Part shown: piece by piece, positions 34,421-47,843 of the stretch | Layout: the number at the start of each line of letters is the position of its first letter | Position numbering within the stretch: the first letter of the stretch is position 1 | NCBI RefSeq assembly: GCF_905475395.1 | Contig: NC_058339.1 | Location: forward strand, 5,278,001-5,342,000 | Origin: Chrysoperla carnea | Taxonomy: Eukaryota > Arthropoda > Insecta > Neuroptera > Chrysopidae | Direction of reading: 5' to 3' | Length of the DNA stretch: 64,000 nucleotides | Program-made: the position numbers and the translations under genes | Notes under the pieces: generated by a model | Told to the model about the DNA's origin: nothing | Databases searched by the model: none | Seen by the model: the letters and a program-made list of their open reading frames with translations, nothing else

Positions 34421-35979
34421 CAAATTTAGGCAGACAAACGGAATTGGATTAATTAGGAGATTTTATGAACACCTATACCAATATTTTCCAAACTTGGGAC
34501 TAAACTTAATATACCTTGATATATTTCATATTTAGATACATGGTATAAAAAAAAACATTTCTCAAACCAAAAATTGATTCGGAAAATTGCTAAATACTTA
34601 ATTGTAGCCTCACTATCAGAACACTTCGCTCAATATTCATTTTAAAATGATAAAATGATCGTTAATGTGAAATAAACACAACTTTTGTATTTAAAAATCT
34701 GAAGTATCTGTCAAAAATTGAGGTTACATTTCATTTACAATGTTTGACAATAAGCAAATATTTCAATGAGTAAAATCGATAATAATAGCGAATCTAATGC
34801 GATAAATACGATTGATTTTATTTATAGGTGAATTAAACTGGCTAAAATGAACTGAACACAAACATGATTTAGATTATTTATAGAAAATAATTCTAAAATT
34901 CTGAGTTCAATCAATTGACATTGACCTAATTCAATAAAACACTTATTTAAGAAAAAAATATATAAAAGAATTTGTCCAGAATTATTAAATAATTCAAATG
35001 TTTTTTTTAATAATAATTCCAATTGTTCAATCAATGCAATGGTTAAATGATTAGCACAGAAATACAAATTATGATGTCATTTCTAAACATCTGCCAATAT
35101 ATTTTTTTAAAGATAAAACTTTTAAGTTATCTTCCATCAAAATTTATTCATTCTAAACAAATCGGAAAGAAGCAACCATAAAAAATTTGTGCAAAGAATG
35201 AAAAATGGGTGGGTGTGATCGAAAATTTTTCTGACAATTTTTTTGGAAAACTTCCAATACTGAAAATAATTGTAGTACTTACACAATAATAAAAAAAAAC
35301 TAGTTCATCTAATTCCCTCCCGGGTCATTATTCTACACCTCGCATTTATTTAAGATAACGTTTTTATTATTAAATATTTTCTCTTTTTTTTGCCTATAAA
35401 TAATCAATGAGCGAAAATTCGACCTTCATAGGTAATGGGCATGCGGGGTAATAATAATTCAGGTTATCTGCTATATTTTGAATACAAAACACTTCACATA
35501 AAAAACACTTCATTTAGAATTGCACTTAAATATTATAAATTTTTTTTTATTAAAAACGTTCGATAAGATTATTGTATTTACATTTGAATGTCTAAAAATC
35601 TTTGATTATTTGGTAAATAATTACACATGTGTAATATTTCACTTTTTTAAGCCGACATCACACTCACACCGACCCGACACCGTCAGACCGTCAACCAGTC
35701 AACCAGTCACATCGAACACCCAACATACGAACATAATACACACAAACGAGTATTAGCACTAACTTGTATCTATAGTCGAGGAAATAAAGCATTAAACCCA
35801 GGAAAAAACTCCACGATAGTAGATTTTAATGGGAGCCGGTGAAAAATATTTTTCTGAATGTACTCAACAAAATCATATTCATGCAAGCTTGTGAATTTTC
35901 AATTTACGCCCATATCGATAGGTTTGAAAAAATGCTTATTTTTCAAAAGTAAGGTTAGATAAAAATTGAAAAACTAAAG

Positions 35980-36434
35980 AATGGAGATTAGAGAGAAGGA
36001 GAACGATCAGCGCTGAAGCATTAGCGCGTTTGTCCCTGAGAATTTATAGTTCATTTTTCAGCCACCAGCCGCGCTGTCGTCGGTAAGTAGAATCTGCGAA
36101 GTTAGCTGTTTATGAGTACAAATAGATGAAGTTAGTACCATTCAAATTAATAAAGTAGTATAGATAAATTTATAAAGTAGAATAGATAATTTATAATTTA
36201 TTCATTAGTAAATAATAATAATAATAATAAATAATAATTTCGTTATTTGCTTCTTTTTTTTCTTTGAATGATATTATATACGTATATTAAACGTTGATAG
36301 ATCATTTGAAATTAGCGTACAACAGCCCCCTTTTAATAAGACAATTTAGCGATCCGAGCGCCTCACTTATTTTGTCCATATTTTGGGGACAATATTTTCT
36401 ATAGCGATCGTTCTCCTTCTTTATAACCTCCATG
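35980..36434. mobile_element. hAT-like MITE family C, copy 1
   Basis: The ends ATGGAGATTAGAGAGAAGGAG and AGCGATCGTTCTCCTTCTTT...CCTCCATG are inverted. The centre closely matches the copy at 41716-42181. No target duplication was seen. Confidence 0.82.
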
Positions 36435-37179
36435 ATATCTTGAAAGCAATGAGGTTAGGTAAAAAGAAATGTCAAGGATCAAATAATAAATAAAGATAAT
36501 ATGTTGTTGGCATGGATATGATTTTGTTGAGTACAATTAGTCAAACATATTTCACTGTTTCCCATAAAAATCTACTGGCGCGGTTTTTTCCTGGGTTAGA
36601 CTGTTTTTTCGGTTTTATTTGCTCGATTATCTGTATGTCTGTTTTGTCATTTTACACGAACTTCACAGTACAAATGGATATCGCGTCAGCTGATTTATTT
36701 ATTAAACTTCTATCAATATTATTATTTTATTTCAAAAGATTCATTCACTTTAATTATACTTAAATTTACTTGATAAAAATGTGCTCAACCCTAACTCAGG
36801 CGTTAACAAAACTTGTGTCAAATTCCTTTTACATTTTTATTTCGTATTTACATTTTATGAAGAATAAAGAGGTTATGGTGGTACATAAATATCACCCAAG
36901 TTTGGAAAGGTTAGATACAGCGCTTTAAAGTGTTAAATATGCTTTGTAAAAGTTTCTTATCCACCCAAGTGGAATCAATAGCCGTGAAAAGCAATTTTTC
37001 GATAACATCTCGAAAATTCAAAACAGTGAACTTTTCAACAATAAATTTCGAGTAATAAATAAGTCTGGCACAATTTGAGGATTTTTTGAGCGCTCTAATG
37101 GCGCGATTAGGATTTCTTTAGAAACAAATTTCGATAATTTTGTTAAAAATCGATGAGGTATAAATAAGTACGAATTATT

Positions 37180-37460
37180 TTTAGTTTTTCAGGTACGGAA
37201 TCCTAATCTCGCACTTGAAACGTATCTAAGAACACTCTCTATTAAATCACCTTTTTCCTTAGAGCCTTCTCCAAACTGAACCGATTTTTGAGGATCATCG
37301 CACTTGAAACATAGAAGCGCATTCCCCCATTAAGTTGCCTTTAAACGAAACAAAAAAAATCCAAATCGGTTCATCCGTTTAGGTGCTACGATGCCACAGA
37401 CAGACAGACACACATAGCAGTTAAGTTTATATAACACCAGTTTTTTTGGTTCGGGGGTTA
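37180..37460 (+). repeat. RTE-like 3' fragment
   Basis: AATCGGTTCATCCGTTTAGG and GACAGACAGACACACATAGC form a 3' tail found again at 31960-32085, its duplicate 33060-33185, and 40240-40310. There is no ORF. Confidence 0.55.
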
Positions 37461-38119
37461 AAAATAGAAAATTAAAAAAATTACTATGGTAACTTGTTAT
37501 TAGTTACCATTTTGACAGTAATTCGGAGTGTTACATGAATTCATTACGATACAATCGCTGCCAGCAGGCTAGAGAGCGTTCCAGCCTCTCTATATTTCAG
37601 TGCATAGAGGCTTAAAAGCATAGAAAACGCAAATTAGTTAATTATTGACCGCTTAAAGAGACCGAATTATTGTATAAACACGTGCATGTCTGTGTATGTC
37701 AAAAAGGTAATATAAGACAGACGAAGACAGCTATACGTGTACTTTTTTTAGGTCTCTCTCTGGATGACCACATTACGGTTCTATGTTATTACTTATTATG
37801 GATAACACAGCCCGGCTACGGTCATGCCTCTTCTCATAACCTCTGTTGTATATTTTCCATGGGAAATTACTATTTATCATAGAAAGGAAAAGGCAATTAA
37901 GTTTACACTTACAAATTTTCATTTTTTTTTACTAAATTAATAATCAACAAAAATTAAAACATGTACAAAAAATTATTTTTAATTATATGCACAGATGAAA
38001 ATTGTGTATGTTTATTACGATTTATTTGTGATACTTTTATTACAAGAATTTGTGACTATTTACAAAAAAGAAAAAAAAAAGAAATGTATTGTAAAATTTG
38101 ATTTGATTTAAAACTTGTT

Positions 38120-41100
38120 TTAATCACTCTTTCCTTTTGGTACATCTTCTTTGTAGTTGAGGAAAACAAAAGAGAATACAAACATACCGAACATCATTGA
38201 AAATGAACTTACATAATAAGGATATGCGCTTGGAATGAATCGTTCATATTGTGTATGTTCTAATGGACGAACGGACACCTAAAATAGAAAACATTCAATT
38301 TATTTATTTCAATTTTACAAATAGAATAAAAAAAGCCCATAACTCTATGCATTCATGTAGCTAGAGATTTTTCCTAGCTGATCAAAAGTGTCCAAAATAT
38401 TCTCAGTGTAAATAGTGGAAAAATAATCCCTTTGAAATATAAAACTTTCGACTTATAATTTTCTGGATAGTTTGAAAATGAATTTCTGAACATAAGACTT
38501 TTTTTTATTTTAAACTAGGGAAATTTATAAAATTTGAAAAACGAAACACCTCCTCTCTCCCTTCATCAAGATTTTCTTGAAACATAGCTAAGAACAAATC
38601 GTATTTCAAGCGAAAAATAAAACCGTATTCAAATTGGTTCACCCGTTTAAGAAACAGTTTTTTGCAAAACAAAAACAAAAGAAGCATAATTAAAAAACAA
38701 AAAGTGGTTGTAGCGCGAAAAAAATGAAACTAGTTGAAGTCGAATTCGATGGAAAAACACGTGTTTATCGGGGTCCGTTCGGGGCTCAAAGTGGTTAATA
38801 GCATCTTGAAAAAAAAAACGGGAATTTACAAACTGGACAGGGTTTATTAAAATACTTTAATGCCTTATTTTTTGCTGTAAAAAATTGGTTTTTTCACATC
38901 ATTCCGATTTCATTCCGGTTTTTCCAAAGTATTTTTTCTTAAAAACTATGAAATCGATATTTATGAATTACCTGCGTAGTGTTATACAAATGTGTATATC
39001 CAATACGATCGTAGTCAACTTTAAATTGATAAACACCATAAACATCAGGAATCTTAAATCGTGCTTCATAAATACCACCAGAAAGATGTTTTAATGTGGT
39101 CCGTACAAATGGATCAATACGTACGAATTCTAATTGAATATCGTTTGCATCATATGGCTTCCATACACCATCAATTAATTTATCCACTTTAATTTGATAT
39201 ATCTGTCAGAATTAACAAATTTCCATTAATCCACAATTTCCAAATTTTATATTCAGCGAAATATTTTGGTTTTTACAGAGGGTGTACGGATGATCCGAGA
39301 CACCTGGTATATGTAAGAACCAATGTGTGTTAATTAAAAAGTATACTTACGACATCCTCGGTGATTGTGTATGCATTTGGTGGCGTAGTTTCACCTACTT
39401 TATGATGTTTAACCGATGACACTCTCAAAACACCATGCTCTTTAAATACCCATTGGCTAATTGCTACAGCAACTTCTTCATTTCCAGATTTTGGATAAAC
39501 TGTTTTTGCTGGATCCTAAAACATAATACCAAAAAAACCATTAACGACACTCATTCTAAAGAATTTTTGATCGCAAATTTAGGGTAATCGTTCCTTTCCG
39601 TAATAAATGAGATCTATCTGGTACGGATATTTAAGGACCTAGAATAATGGAATCGATTCTTCTTGTAGTACAGTAAGAAAAATGATGGGACTCTTGACAG
39701 AACACTATCGATTGAACTATCACCTTCATAACATGGGAATCTTTGATGCTCCCACTTGTACGGACTATATGGAGGAGAACGAATCCTCTAGAAACCTGCA
39801 GAGCGTCTGGTTTAGTTCTGATTTGGGTTCGAATCTTTGAACCCATCAATCTTGGTAAAATCCCGGACTTTTTGCATGGTGTCTGGTCTCGAGAGACTCT
39901 TGTAGCTTCATCTGCTTAAAACAGCATTTCTTACCTGGAAACATTTTTCAGAAGGACATAGGGAACCCTTTGTTCTAGGTGCGATTTTTATTATTACTGA
40001 TACAATAAAATAATGACTTACTTGAACATTTTGAACTGACGAAGTAAAATATTCATCTGAAAAGAAATCCAATGATCCGCTGAAAACAACACGAGCATTA
40101 TTTCTGGCTTGTAAAGCAGCAATTAATACGACATTCTTTCCAACAGCATGAGGATACTGAAAAAAACAAAACAAGAGAAATTTACAAAATTAAAAAATTC
40201 CATAGCTAAAAACACTCCATTAAATTTTCTTTCCAATAAACAAAATCAAAATCGGTTCATCCGTTTAGGAGCTACGACGCCACAGACGGACACACATAAC
40301 GGTCAAACTAAAAGAACTCTTCTAAAAACTGTAAAGAAATAAGAAATTTTTATGAAAATACCTCTTTTAAGGGAACATTTGGTATGTAACTATATGCAGT
40401 ACTATCAGCTGTTAATAATGGAAGAACTAATGGATTCTCTGGATCAGCTAGAATTCCAGTTCCTTGATATAATAATGGTGGTAAATTTTTCTTTGAACCA
40501 ACGATCACTGGAGCATTTATTAGATTTTCTGGAGATGCTACAATTGTTGTATGAAGTCCTTCATCAGACACATCAAAATGATGGTGATCAATGACATACG
40601 CTCCTTCTTCATCAAGCTAAAAACATTCCAAGAAATTCGCATTAGAATATTGGTGAAAATCAATAGTATGAATGAAGCCAGTCTCTTTTTTTACCTCGAA
40701 CCCACATTCTGATGCAATTTCTCTTAGAACATCACCGGCATTCACATTTGCAGCAACCAATAAGTTACCACCTTCATCTATGAATTCGGTAATTGTTTCA
40801 ACACTCAAAGCACCACCAAACTCTTCCACAGAAGGTGCAAATATTATTAAATTGTCATACAAATATTCTCCATACTTGGTTAGCACAAGTGATTGATCAT
40901 CAGCGGATTTAAATGTTAACGTGAATCCTCGATCTGAAATTATTTGTACATACAATTTTAATCTATTCCAATAAGGGTTTGCTGGCAGGTTCTTTCATCT
41001 TAAGGATTTTATTCCTGAGATATGTTTAGATGGTTGATTTGCTTAGTGTAGAGCTAGGGGTTATCAAAATTATCCACCTTCAAACACATGCCCAAAAGTT

Positions 41101-41320
41101 AATCTTTAAGGATAAAAAGTTTGTCTGTAAAACCTTTCTCGAGCAGTTTATTTGGTTATTAAAATGCCGGTACATAAAATTTACCTTGTAATGACTTAAA
41201 AAATATCGAATGTGTTTCTCTTATTACTAAATTATCTAATAACACTAGAGTATTGCCACCAGCATTCACTGAAAACGCGAAACAGCTTAAAAATATTAAA
41301 CTTAACATAAATTTCAACAT
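38120..41320 (-). CDS. Ost48: Oligosaccharyltransferase 48-kDa subunit (OST48/DDOST)
   Basis: Seven exons on the minus strand: 41320-41185, 40933-40695, 40616-40362, 40156-40022, 39515-39351, 39202-38972 and 38278-38120. All phases agree, giving 439 residues. An N-terminal signal peptide ([20 protein letters not shown]) is followed by [57 protein letters not shown] and [16 protein letters not shown]-type blocks. A single C-terminal membrane segment and a Lys-rich cytosolic tail ([10 protein letters not shown]) follow. OST48 is an ER-membrane subunit of the complex that transfers glycans to Asn of nascent proteins. AATAAA signals on the minus strand lie at about 38011-38026. Confidence 0.96.
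39600..39975 (+). mobile_element. LINE fragment in an Ost48 intron
   Basis: The forward strand reads [20 protein letters not shown], then a Cys-poor remnant of the ORF2 C-terminus and a short 3' region ending near TAGCTTCATCTGCTT. It matches the 6420-6680 fragment. Confidence 0.75.
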
Positions 41321-41667
41321 TTTGAATGTCTTAAATACACGTCACCATTAATAATAAACGATTGCTAGATGTATGAAGAATAGATAACCTAGATGTTGTC
41401 GGCGACGTGTATTTAAAGGATGTATAGCAATTGACTCTTTAAAAGCACATTAGCACACATCAACACAGATAAAGTGTACAAGAGCGGTGCATAGTCTCAA
41501 TTTCTGACGGTAGAGGTAAAATTAAATTAGAATTTTACTTTTGCAGGCAACTAATGCAACTATTATCATTTAATTAAAATTGAATCGTTCTGGGTATTCT
41601 GGAAAATCGTCGAATTTTCTGTAGTGTTCTGAATACTCTAGATTCTAGAATCTTATAGAGGATTTCT

Positions 41668-41690
41668 GAATATTCTTGAACATTCTAGAA
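41668..41690. promoter_or_regulatory. Five-unit heat-shock element upstream of Ost48
   Basis: GAA-TTC-GAA-TTC-GAA run with exact two-base spacing, about 350 bases upstream of the Ost48 start codon. The surrounding 41590-41700 stretch has degenerate TTCTAGAA-type repeats resembling those in the Helitron at 19315-19990, so it may be an old Helitron remnant. Function is inferred from the motif only. Confidence 0.5.
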
Positions 41691-41715
41691 TACCTTAAAA
41701 TTTTATTGCATTTGG

Positions 41716-42181
41716 CATGGAGGTTAGAGAGAAGGAGAACGATCGCTACGTGCTAAAGCATTAGCCCGGCTGTCTCTGAAAATTTGTAGAATTTATGGTT
41801 CATTTTTCAGCCACAAGCTGCGCTGTCGTCGGTAATTAGTATCTGCGAAGTTAGCTGTTTATGAGTACAAGTAGATGAAGTTAGTACCATTCAAATTAAT
41901 AAAGTAGTATAGATAAATTTATAAAGTAGAATAGATAATTTATAATTTGTTCATTAGTAAATAATTATAATAATTAATAATAATTTCGCAATTGCTTTTT
42001 TTTTTTCTTTGAATGATATTATATACACGATTATTAAACGTTGATAGATCATTTGAAATTAGCGCACAACAGCCCGCTTTTAATGAGACAAATTAGCGAT
42101 CCCAGCGCCTCACTTATTTTGTCCATATTTTGGGGACAATATTTTCTATAGCGATCGTTTTCCTTCTTTATAACCTCCATG
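41716..42181. mobile_element. hAT-like MITE family C, copy 2
   Basis: CATGGAGGTTAGAGAGAAGG at the left end and its near complement ending CCTCCATG at the right. The centre is alignable over its full length with the 35980-36434 copy. Confidence 0.87.
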
Positions 42182-43002
42182 TAATAACCAACTTTATAAC
42201 CAACAATTATATATAAAATTTTAAACTAGCTGTACGAGCCCACTTTAATGGTCAAGTTTAGAAAGAGGGAAAGAATCCTGCTCGTACGTGAAACGTAGCA
42301 GCCGTCTTTTGACTACCCAGTCTATTTTTGTGAATCAGGTATCAGGTATGGTATCAGATGGCGTAATTTATCATTCACTGTAAGATTATTTATTACGAAA
42401 TCTTATATTTCTTCGTTAACTTGGTTTGTTTATAAAAAAAATTCACTGAATCTTATTAAAACAAATGAGTGTTTAAAATACGGATTTAATCCTTAAGGAT
42501 TTGTAAGCTACTCTCGGCGAGGGTTTTTCTAGATAAACCAAATTGAACAAGAGTATACCATGTGAATGTTGGAATTACTCCACGAGCATTAAAGAGCAGG
42601 CCAATTATTAACTTTAAATTTTTGAGGATCAATCTGAAAAATATATGCCCGATTATGTCTGTTAAAAAAAATACTACTTTATTGTTTCAGCAGATTACTT
42701 CTGTTACAAACTTTCTTGTAGAAAACAAACATATGTGTAAAAATGTGTATATTGGTATCGGTAATGTTAAAAAGTTAGAAAAGTCGCAAAACTTCTAGGG
42801 AATTATTTGACTTATTTGTCAAAAAATGAATTAAGTAATTTTGAATGAATTGCATCTAACTTCAATATGAAGAAGGTTGTCGGATGACCTATCCATTGGC
42901 CACTGATATCTTCAAAGAATTATTAATATATTTACCACGTTTTGGTGCCTATAATAAATTTTTATATTTTAAATTAGTTTGATAAGTAGTAAATAAATAA
43001 AA

Positions 43003-45571
43003 ATGGCTTTAAATCCAGCATATGAAGCCATTGGTAAAGGTTTTGTACAGCAATATTACGCTATGTTTGACGATCCAATGCAAAGGCAAAACTTGGTGAA
43101 TATGTACAATGTAAGTAAAAAAAATAAAACATTTAAATTTAAAATAGTAATTATGTTAATTAGTATGTTCTTATGCACAGACGGAAAGTTCGTTTATGAC
43201 ATTCGAAGGAATGCAATTACAAGGCTCTATAAAAATTATGGAAAAATTAAATGTAAGTATCTCTTCAGAAAGTGCGGTAAATTTTGTAACCGACATTTTC
43301 AAAATACGGTAATTGACAGATCGATGTACAAAAAAGTCGTCAATCGAATTTTATGTTTTAATATTCCAATTGATTATTTTTTTAAGTATTGTCCGTGAGA
43401 GATATGCTCTTAAGTGTAGTTTACGTCAAGATCCGGGTATTTCGAGAACATTCGATTTCTCAGAAAGTAATATTTCTTTGCGATAATATTTAATTAATAC
43501 AATACAAATTGTAAATCGATATTCCTGTAAAAAACGAAAATGTGAGAATGTCTTCATTTTAAATGCGATACACTCCAAATAAAATAATATTGGCACCGTG
43601 TGTGAGTTTTATTGGAGGCGTTTCCATGGTAACGATACACTACTTTAATTATAGAATTGTATGGATGCATATATAATTGTATGGATTGTATTTATGATTT
43701 ACATTGAAAATTTAATATTATTGTCTCACAAATTTAAATAAATAATTATGATAATTTACATTTGAAAAATAATATTTGTTCAATTTGATTTCTTATTTTC
43801 ACAATTTTTAATGCATTAAGTTTAATTAATTCGTGTTTTTCAATAATTTTAATTTGACATTTCTGTAACATTAACATGTAAAGAACTGCAAATTAGTCAT
43901 AACAGCCTCCTTTAACGCCAAAATTTTTCACTGGAAGCGCTTGCATCGATTTTATTGTCCCTACCATGACTACGCACACAACGAATAACGCATTACAAAC
44001 ATTTTTCGCAAAATAAAAAATATGTAAAACATTACCAACAATTACAGTAAATTTAAATATACAATTATCTTAATATACAATTTTATTTCGAGTATCGTGG
44101 TATTTATTTTAATAACTATGTCTCAAATCGAATTCAACAAAAATTCATCCTTTAGCTATAATTCTGTAGCAAAAAATTACATCCGCTCTTTTATTTGAAC
44201 GTAACTTTTTGTGCATCTACTGGCTTTAAACATTTGATAATAATTGAACTAATATAATATTTATTGAATGTAGGCATTAACGTTTCAAAAAATTAATAGA
44301 ATTATAACAGCAATTGATTCTCAACCAATGTTCGATGGAGGTGTTTTAATTAATGTACTTGGTAGATTACAGGTAAAGTAATTAATTAAGTAATTAAATA
44401 TTTTTATATTTATTTATAAGTAAAACTTGTATTTATTAAATAGACGGATGAAGATTTACCCCATGCTTATATACAAACGTTTATATTAAAACCGTTAGAG
44501 GGTAGTTTTTTTGTTCAACACGATATTTTCCGTTTGGTTCTTCACGATACAGTTTAAATACAATGTTATTATGTAAGCAATCAGTTTGAATTGTGTGTGG
44601 ATTGATTTATCATTAAAATTACTAATTTTGGCATTTAGAAAGTCTACACCCTTGAAGTTACCGCCTTCTTATAAAATTTAATCATTTTCTAATGTTTTAA
44701 TTTAAAAAGTTTTTTATTAATATGCATGCCAAGATTAAAATTAAAATAAATTCCAAAACTACCAATTTTATTACAATGTATGATTAATAATAATAAAACA
44801 TAAGAGGGGTATCGCAAATGGAACCTTAGCTTCTAAACCAAAGGGTTCTATATACCCTTCTTGAGAACAACTTGTCACCCGACGCCGGGACATGTTGTTT
44901 ACCCGACCTCCAGGTAAGCAGATGAAGCTATTAGGATTGTGTCCAGGCTAGACACCACTCAGAAAGGATCCTGCTTCTCCGCCGGGATTTCTCCCAGTAG
45001 GGCGATCATTTTTTTCCTTGAATAACACTTTGAAGTCTACAATTTGAGATATAATCCACTCATCTTAGTCAAAAAAGGAGATCATAAAAATTTATTCCAA
45101 TATCACACACATTTCTCCCTTGTATAACTATTCATAGGATCACTTTGGGCCAATGACAACGTTTGATTAAAATGTCGAGAGCTATAACATTTCACAATTT
45201 CAGCCAAATCTACTACTGACGTTGGGGGTTTTTTTGCAATTTATGATATAAAATGATGGATATTTTCTGTCAAAAACATTCGCATTGCTTTTCGCGAATG
45301 CGAATATTCGAAACATCACTAGTGAATACTATCATTCCTGACGGTTTTCATCAATATATCAGAGATTCTAGAAATTTTTCGTTTGCTTCTTGATCCATAT
45401 TTAATGAAAGTAATAAAGTATTATTGAATTAAAATAATGATTATTTTGTTTGTTTAGTGTGATGAAGATCCACCACATGCCTATACTCAAGTATTTGTTT
45501 TAAAACCACTTGGAAATTCATTCTTCCTTCAACACGATATCTTCCGTCTCGGCATTCACGATACTGCGTAA
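43003..45571 (+). CDS. Ntf-2: Nuclear transport factor 2, with two alternative last exons
   Basis: Exons 43003-43110, 43181-43252 and 44274-44372 are common; the last coding exon is either 44444-44557 or 45458-45571. All joins are phase 0 and either version gives 130 residues, the usual NTF2 length. MALNPAYEAIGKGFVQQYYA, MTFEGMQLQGSIKIMEKL and DSQPMFDGGVLINVLGRLQ are family hallmarks. NTF2 is a homodimer that carries RanGDP into the nucleus and binds FxFG nucleoporins. The two ends differ (LPHAYIQTFILKPLEGSFF against PPHAYTQVFVLKPLGNSFF), and each has its own acceptor and stop. Drosophila Ntf-2 also has alternative C-terminal exons, so conservation is likely. Confidence 0.95.
43602..43987 (-). 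repeat. Dispersed repeat B, copy 2, in an Ntf-2 intron
   Basis: This is the reverse complement of 15521-15899 over its whole length, with a 10-base insertion (CCTCCAATAA in the repeat's orientation) and scattered changes. Confidence 0.85.
44444..44557 (+). CDS. Ntf-2: Ntf-2 alternative terminal exon a
   Basis: It follows the acceptor TTATTAAATAG and encodes TDEDLPHAYIQTF through HDIFRLVLHDTV, then TAA. It is 38 codons long, exactly like exon b. Confidence 0.9.
   Translation, partial: TDEDLPHAYIQTFILKPLEGSFFVQHDIFRLVLHDTV
44830..45010 (-). mobile_element. LINE 3' fragment between the two Ntf-2 terminal exons
   Basis: The reverse complement reads GAAATCCCGGCGGAGAAGCA, then TGGTGTCTAGCCTGGACACA and TAGCTTCATCTGCTTA. 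This matches the 3' part of the fragments at 6510-6600 and 39850-39920. Confidence 0.65.
45458..45571 (+). CDS. Ntf-2: Ntf-2 alternative terminal exon b
   Basis: It follows the acceptor TTTGTTTAG and encodes CDEDPPHAYTQVF through HDIFRLGIHDTA, then TAA. The CDEDPPHA start is closer to the widely conserved NTF2 sequence than exon a. Confidence 0.92.
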   Translation, partial: CDEDPPHAYTQVFVLKPLGNSFFLQHDIFRLGIHDTA

Positions 45572-47843
45572 ACACACACAATACAACACATTTATAACAT
45601 ATGATTTGGTGGATTCGATTGTGTGGGTGATTTCACAAGAACATTACCTGCCTCTATTAATTCTAATAACTGTTATTTAAAAATTCGATACAGACGTAAA
45701 TATGATACCTCAATTTGTATAATCAAAATACAACATATTGCATAATAAAAAAAATATAAGGTCTGTTTAATAAAAAAAAAAAAAAACAAATTTGTTAGAA
45801 TTGCTTTTTTGATTATTAATAATATTTTATAAAAATTTAAAAAATAAAAAAACTAAAATTGTGTACAGATGATAAAATAATTGTTATTTATTATTAAAAA
45901 AAAGAATTTGTATTTTAGATTCTATTTGTTCTAAAGTACACTTTACAGCAGTTACACACACATCATCAAATTAAAGCTAACGGATTTTTTGTTTTTGTTT
46001 TGTGAAAATTAATTTTTAATTATGATTATCAATAGTGTCGTTTTAAGGATTTTCATCAAATATAAAAAGAATCAATCATATATATTTGTTTTTCATATTT
46101 GCTTTAAATATTTTCTTACACAGATTTGCTTGTAATAGCATATTCACTTTGTACGCCAAAATGAAATAAACAATTTTTGAAAAAAAAAAAAAAAAATTAT
46201 TTTGAATTTTAATCCTTTTTTTACAATCCCCACCACCAAAACCTTATAGTGTAGCTGTTTATTTAAAGTCCGAGTCGAGTATCTAATTTTTTTGAGAACA
46301 ATCTGATTAAGATGTGACACGGCTTATTTTCACTCTCACGACCCTAATGTTTCAACATCTTTTTAACACTTCCTGTGAAAGTACCAGAAGGCGAAAGATT
46401 CTTTACGAAATTGAAATTAATTAAAAACTACTTGCGATTAACCATGACCCAAGAAAGATACAAACAATTTGGCCATAATAAGTATCGAGTCGAAAGTGGA
46501 TTTCAAAACAGACGAAGGTATTAAAAAGTTTGTCAACGAAAAATAGAATTTGATGTTTAAAAATGGCACCAATTGTTTTTTTAAATTACGAATTTTTTAT
46601 TCGTAAGACGATACATAAAAGACGGCTCGGGGATCGTCGACTGATTTGTGCACCTTGACGCTGAATATGGTTAAGATGGTCCTGTATGATCCAATAATGA
46701 AAAAATGGGAAATTTTGGAAGCTATAAAAAAATTGTTCCTTTTATCTAAAATCAAATTCGGGTAAATTTGTAGAATTGTTAAACTTATACTTACGACATG
46801 TGTAATATCTTCTCGATGTGTCTGCGCCGTCAGTTTAATACAGTTTCATAGTGCTTTACGGTACTTAATAGTATGCGGAACAGCATACTTTTTGTTAAAT
46901 GATTAATACATACTTGAAACTTTTTAAGTGACTTCTTTTGGCGGGTCTACTAAACTTGTTCTACAACTTTTTTCGAAAAAGCTGCGTTTTCAAATTAATA
47001 TAATAGAACTAAATATCTATAGGGCAAAAATTATTGTAACTTTGAAATTTTCAACAGTTTTTTATTAGGGTGTATCACTTCGTAAAAAAAGTCGACCTCT
47101 CAGGGCCGTAGACTCACCAAAAGGAAGCCACTCACGAAGTTTCAAGTTTATTATTGATCATTTAACAGAAGGGTTGCTGTCTCACGGCCTATATAGTTTA
47201 AATGTTAATGTTAATACTAAATTGAAAATTTGTTAAGGATGGTGGGATTTTAAAAAAAACTTTAAAAATAATAATAATTCACCAGAAAATCAATTGTGAA
47301 TTAAAAAAAAAAGCCAATATTGATTCTTTTGTTGAATTATGGCATTTTTATTATTCAAATAAAAAAAAAATGAAAATGTATAATTAGAATTAATAAATAA
47401 ATGATAAAAAAATAAAATCAATAATAATATAAAACTGCAAACTTCACACTCACACAATAAAAAAAATGGGGATTGGGGAAAAAAAGGAAAGGGAGCGTAA
47501 TATTATGTTGTAGTTAAATAGCTCAGTAGTGGACTGTTTTTATAATATTGGGGACCAGCCGAAGAAGGTTATTTATAAAATGAAAATTGACCTTTTGCAA
47601 GCGAGTCAATTTTGTATACGCCACTACTGATCTAAAATAAATGAGCAAAATTAGATCTAATATTATTAGGCAGGTACAAAACAAATTTCTACAAATATGT
47701 AGGATATTTTTAATTCAAAATTTGACAACGAAATGCTTTGTTTTTGTTCTTTTTAGATTAAATTAGAAATCAGTGCGCTGACTCTTGAATCGTAATTACA
47801 AATTTATTTACTTACATTGTGTGTTTTGTAAATCATATCTAAT

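Larger units (their letters stand above)
29208..38119. other. Intergenic region between the Lrrfip-type and Ost48 genes
   Basis: No gene is supported. It contains a nested MITE (29722-30290), a tandem 1,099-bp duplication (31569-33766), a satellite-like array (to about 34420), a hAT-like MITE (35980-36434), and RTE-like 3' fragments with ATCGGTTCATCCGTTTAGG (37180-37460). The Lrrfip promoter should lie just right of 29207. Confidence 0.65.
41321..43002. other. Divergent intergenic region, Ost48 (-) and Ntf-2 (+)
   Basis: Promoters of both housekeeping genes must lie here. Visible items are the GAA/TTC-rich stretch at 41590-41700 and a hAT-like MITE (41716-42181). The 78-codon ORF at 42562-42798 is not convincing. 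Confidence 0.65.

Noticed and set aside
42562-42798. 78-aa ORF between Ost48 and Ntf-2
   Set aside because: It has no domain, and its composition is like the flanking AT-rich DNA.
47460-47520. CRISPR or regularly spaced array
   Set aside because: Only homopolymer and simple repeats occur; no direct repeats with unique spacers were seen anywhere in the window.
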